Program-made: the position numbers and the translations under genes
Part shown: positions 5,785 to 6,086 of the stretch, in pieces
Layout of the letters: each line of letters begins with the position of its first letter
Numbering within the stretch: position 1 is the first letter of the stretch
The notes under the pieces: model-generated
Database searches by the model: none
Told to the model about the DNA's origin: nothing
What the model saw: only the letters and a program-made list of their open reading frames with translations
DNA from: JAHBWI01 sp035715525
Lineage (GTDB): Bacteria; Nitrospirota; Nitrospiria; Nitrospirales; Nitrospiraceae
DNA length: 6,086 nt
Assembly (NCBI GenBank): GCA_035715525.1
Contig: DASTLA010000314.1
Coordinates: 1 to 6,086, forward strand
Direction of reading: 5' to 3'

Positions 5785-6086
5785 TTAGCGGCCGTGCGCA
5801 TCGAGCCATGTGACGGCACCGGAAAGGTCGAGTCCGATGGACCGGCCGAAGGGGACGACCTCGTCCCTGGCCATCCGACCATCGAGAACCTCGCCAATGG
5901 CGTAAAGAAGCGCGGAGCGCGTGCCCGTCTTGCAGTGAGCCAGCACGGGACCTTCAGCGTTGGACAGAGCTCCCTGAAAGGCGCGAACCTGGCCCTCGCT
6001 GATCTGTCCCGAGGTCACGGGGATATGAGTGTATGCGAGTTGCTCGCCTTCTGCGAGCAAACGGTTTTCCGCGGCGCTAGGCTGGC
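5785..6086 (-). CDS. TIGR01244/DUF442 family sulfur transferase, partial (5' end outside window)
   Basis: The last 99 codons of a small cysteine-phosphatase-like protein are visible; the frame is open through the right edge, so the true start lies beyond 6086. The edge reads QPSAAENR, which fits the GQPS segment of this family. The catalytic P-loop is HCKTGTRSA, with the cysteine codon at 5934-5932 (Cys-x5-Arg pattern). PVTSGQISEGQVRAF and LDLSGAVTWLDAHGR flank it. A TTG at 6060 could serve as a start but would cut off part of the domain. In Agrobacterium and Xylella the same domain is fused to the MBL hydrolase as Blh; here it is a separate gene ending 31 bases before the hydrolase. It is the first gene seen of the sulfur operon. 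A role in sulfur transfer or persulfide handling is inferred from the neighbours; the family's reaction is not well defined. Confidence 0.88.
   Translation of the reverse strand, partial: QPSAAENRLLAEGEQLAYTHIPVTSGQISEGQVRAFQGALSNAEGPVLAHCKTGTRSALLYAIGEVLDGRMARDEVVPFGRSIGLDLSGAVTWLDAHGR

Noticed and set aside
4866..5813. Plus-strand 315-codon frame opposite the MBL hydrolase
   Set aside because: It is the antisense shadow of a gene with clear catalytic motifs; its product shows no domain and is rich in Arg, Leu and Val as expected for a GC-rich complement.
1..6086. CRISPR array, insertion sequence, tRNA or rRNA
   Set aside because: No regularly spaced repeats, transposase-like frame, terminal inverted repeats or tRNA-like folds were seen.

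Overview
The window looks like chromosomal or large-plasmid DNA from an alphaproteobacterium, probably Rhizobiales or a close relative. This is inferred from the GC-rich coding sequence, the gene families and their arrangement; no rRNA or other marker gene is present to fix the taxon. Every gene I can support lies on the minus strand, so transcription runs from the right edge toward the left.

Right and centre (6086 down to 1926): a compact six-gene sulfur operon. In order of transcription it holds a DUF442/TIGR01244 cysteine-phosphatase-like protein cut by the window edge, an MBL-fold hydrolase of the persulfide dioxygenase/Blh type, an ArsR-family repressor of the BigR/SqrR type with two cysteines, two short YeeE/YedE membrane proteins (PmpA- and PmpB-like), and a SulP anion transporter with a C-terminal STAS domain. 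Gaps are 31, -4, -4, 4 and 19 bases, and several starts have clear Shine-Dalgarno sequences. Together the genes suggest a module that senses reactive sulfur (persulfide/H2S), oxidises it, and moves sulfur compounds across the inner membrane. The promoter and operator probably lie upstream of the first gene, outside the window.

Left centre (1829 down to 500): a second unit of two membrane-protein genes, a DUF2892 (YgaP-like) protein and a DUF2243 protein, joined by a TTGA stop/start overlap. The DUF2892 gene appears broken by a one-base deletion near 1710-1715. An N-terminal piece in one frame runs into TAG, and the rest continues in another frame that has no good start of its own.

Left end (1-499): no convincing gene. 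It contains two adjacent hairpins downstream of the DUF2243 gene that may help end transcription, and otherwise unassigned sequence that looks less GC-rich than the operon. No RNA gene, insertion sequence, CRISPR array or origin was seen.
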